This document shows, piece after piece, positions 62,966-64,000 of a DNA stretch of 64,000 bases (the first letter of the stretch is position 1; every line of letters starts with the position of its first letter). Below the pieces are notes generated by a model. That model searched no databases. It saw only the letters and a list, made by a program, of their open reading frames with translations, and was not told the DNA's origin. This stretch comes from an uncultured Sphingomonas sp. (GTDB taxonomy: Bacteria > Pseudomonadota > Alphaproteobacteria > Sphingomonadales > Sphingomonadaceae). The DNA lies in NCBI RefSeq assembly GCF_937871615.1, contig NZ_CALMPA010000045.1, positions 1 through 64,000 of the forward strand, written 5' to 3'. Both the position numbers and the translations under genes were made by a program.

Positions 62966-64000
62966 ATGACGCGATCGGACATTGTCGCCGGCGTTTCGGT
63001 GGCGGGATTGCTGCTTCCCGAGGCGGTGGCCTATGCCAGTATCGCCGGGCTGGAACCGGCGCGTGCGATCGTCGCCGCGATCGCCGGGTGCCTCGCTTAT
63101 GCGGTGTTCGGGCGGAGCCGCTTCGCGATCGTGTCGCCGACTTCCTCGTCCGCCGCGATTCTGGCGGCGGCGCTCGCCGCCATGCCGGGCGACGCGGCAT
63201 TGCGCGCCACACTGGCGACGGTGGCGGTGGCCTTCGCCGGCATATTGTTCCTGATCGCGGCGGCGCTGCGGCTGGGGGCATTGACCAGCTTTATCGCGCG
63301 CCCTGTGCTGCGTGGTTTCGCGCTCGGGCTCGCCATCACCATCATCCTGCGCCAATTGCCCGCGATCACCGGGGTGGAGATTGGCGGCGGCAATCTGCTG
63401 AAGCTGATCGGGGGGATATTCGGAAACATCGGCGAATGGCATGGCGCGAGCGTCGCCACGGGCCTGATCGCGCTGACGCTGCTGCTCGCGCTGCGCCGCA
63501 TCAGGGGGATGCCCGCCGCCTTCGTCGTGCTGGCGCTGGGCGTCGCCGCATCATTATTGTGCGATCTCCCCGCGCATGGGGTGAAGACGGTCGGCGAAAT
63601 CGTCATCGCGCCGCATCTGCCGAGCATCCCGGATCTGACTTTCGGGCAGGCGTCGCGGCTCGCCCAACTCGTCGTGCCGCTGGCGTTGATCCTGTTCGCC
63701 GAAAGCTGGGGCACGATGCGCGCGCTCGCGCTGCGTCACGGCGACACGATCGACCCCGATCGGGAACTGGCCGCGATCGGCGTGTCGAACCTCGCCGCGG
63801 CATTAGTGCAGGGTATGCCGGTTGGCGCCGGCTTTTCCGCCGGCTCGGCGAGCGAGAGCGCGGGCAGCGGCTCGCGCTGGACATCGGTGTTCGCCGGGCT
63901 CGCGCTGGCGGCGCTGGCATGGCTGGGCCGACCGGCGATCGCGCATTTGCCGGATGCTGTGCTGGCGGCGGTGGTGATCGCCGCCCTCACCCACGCATTG
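62966..64000 (+). CDS. SulP-family anion permease, 5' part
   Basis: 345 codons are visible and the gene runs off the window. TM-rich from the start: DIVAGVSVAGLLLPEAVAYA, SIAGLEPARAIVAAIAG, VFGRSRFAIVSPTSSSAAIL, typical SulP signature, with later segments GFALGLAITIILRQLPAITG and GMPVGAGFSAGSASESAGSG. It transports sulfate, bicarbonate or dicarboxylates. Whether the C-terminal STAS domain is present is not visible. Confidence 0.9.
   Translation, partial: MTRSDIVAGVSVAGLLLPEAVAYASIAGLEPARAIVAAIAGCLAYAVFGRSRFAIVSPTSSSAAILAAALAAMPGDAALRATLATVAVAFAGILFLIAAALRLGALTSFIARPVLRGFALGLAITIILRQLPAITGVEIGGGNLLKLIGGIFGNIGEWHGASVATGLIALTLLLALRRIRGMPAAFVVLALGVAASLLCDLPAHGVKTVGEIVIAPHLPSIPDLTFGQASRLAQLVVPLALILFAESWGTMRALALRHGDTIDPDRELAAIGVSNLAAALVQGMPVGAGFSAGSASESAGSGSRWTSVFAGLALAALAWLGRPAIAHLPDAVLAAVVIAALTHAL

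Overview
The window is high-GC (roughly 64%) alphaproteobacterial DNA. It most resembles a Sphingomonadaceae chromosome or large conjugative element (Sphingomonas, Sphingobium or similar). Supports for this are the DUF3363 relaxase, DUF736, DUF2958 and ArdC cargo, small DUF6961 and DUF3761 proteins, and decayed intergenic repeats, all frequent in that family. All family assignments are by reading the sequence; no database search was run.

Layout. (1) 1-7.4 kb: a LysR regulator divergent from a tight plus-strand metabolic operon (SDR, double cupin, DUF2938 membrane protein, CMD protein, FAD amine oxidase-like enzyme, MFS transporter, VOC protein, secreted DsrE protein). (2) 7.4-8.4 kb: AT-rich spacer. 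(3) 8.4-20.7 kb: an apparent single transcription unit of eight genes: a type I Zorya anti-phage system (zorA-zorB-zorC-zorD) followed by a BglII-fold endonuclease-like protein, a ParB-fold protein, a second SNF2-type helicase and a DUF3883/PD-(D/E)XK protein, nearly all with 4-8 base overlaps. (4) 20.7-23.5 kb: minus-strand vsr, a C5 DNA methyltransferase and a truncated restriction endonuclease next to an IS66 fragment. (5) 23.9-27.3 kb: a ParD/ParE-type toxin-antitoxin pair, an IS3 remnant, a membrane-tethered LuxR-type protein and a RadC-like protein. (6) 27.7-35.4 kb: housekeeping or accessory genes (slipin, S1/P1 nuclease, small secreted proteins, LuxR regulator, membrane protein, acetyltransferase), with decayed genes in between. 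(7) 35.9-40.6 kb: a second candidate defence region: a TIR-domain protein, a two-TM SLATT-like protein, three tandem paralogous micro-proteins of 42-47 residues, and an AbiE-type toxin-antitoxin pair. (8) 40.8-52.2 kb: part of a conjugative or integrative element (relaxase, TraF-type S26 peptidase, lytic transglycosylase, AlpA-like HTH, DUF736, nuclease, ParB, DUF2958, ArdC). No integrase is visible. (9) 53-64 kb: frameshifted DoxX gene, fasciclin/anti-sigma/ECF sigma cluster, GST, acyl-CoA ligase, a phthalate-type catabolic set (Rieske oxygenase, dihydrodiol dehydrogenase, decarboxylase), MarR regulator and a SulP permease running off the right edge.

The two most promising undescribed arrangements are the four genes translationally chained behind type I Zorya, and the TIR / 2TM / triple micro-protein locus. 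Several genes are broken: restriction endonuclease, IS66 orfA, IS3 orfB, LysR/AKR pair, DoxX.
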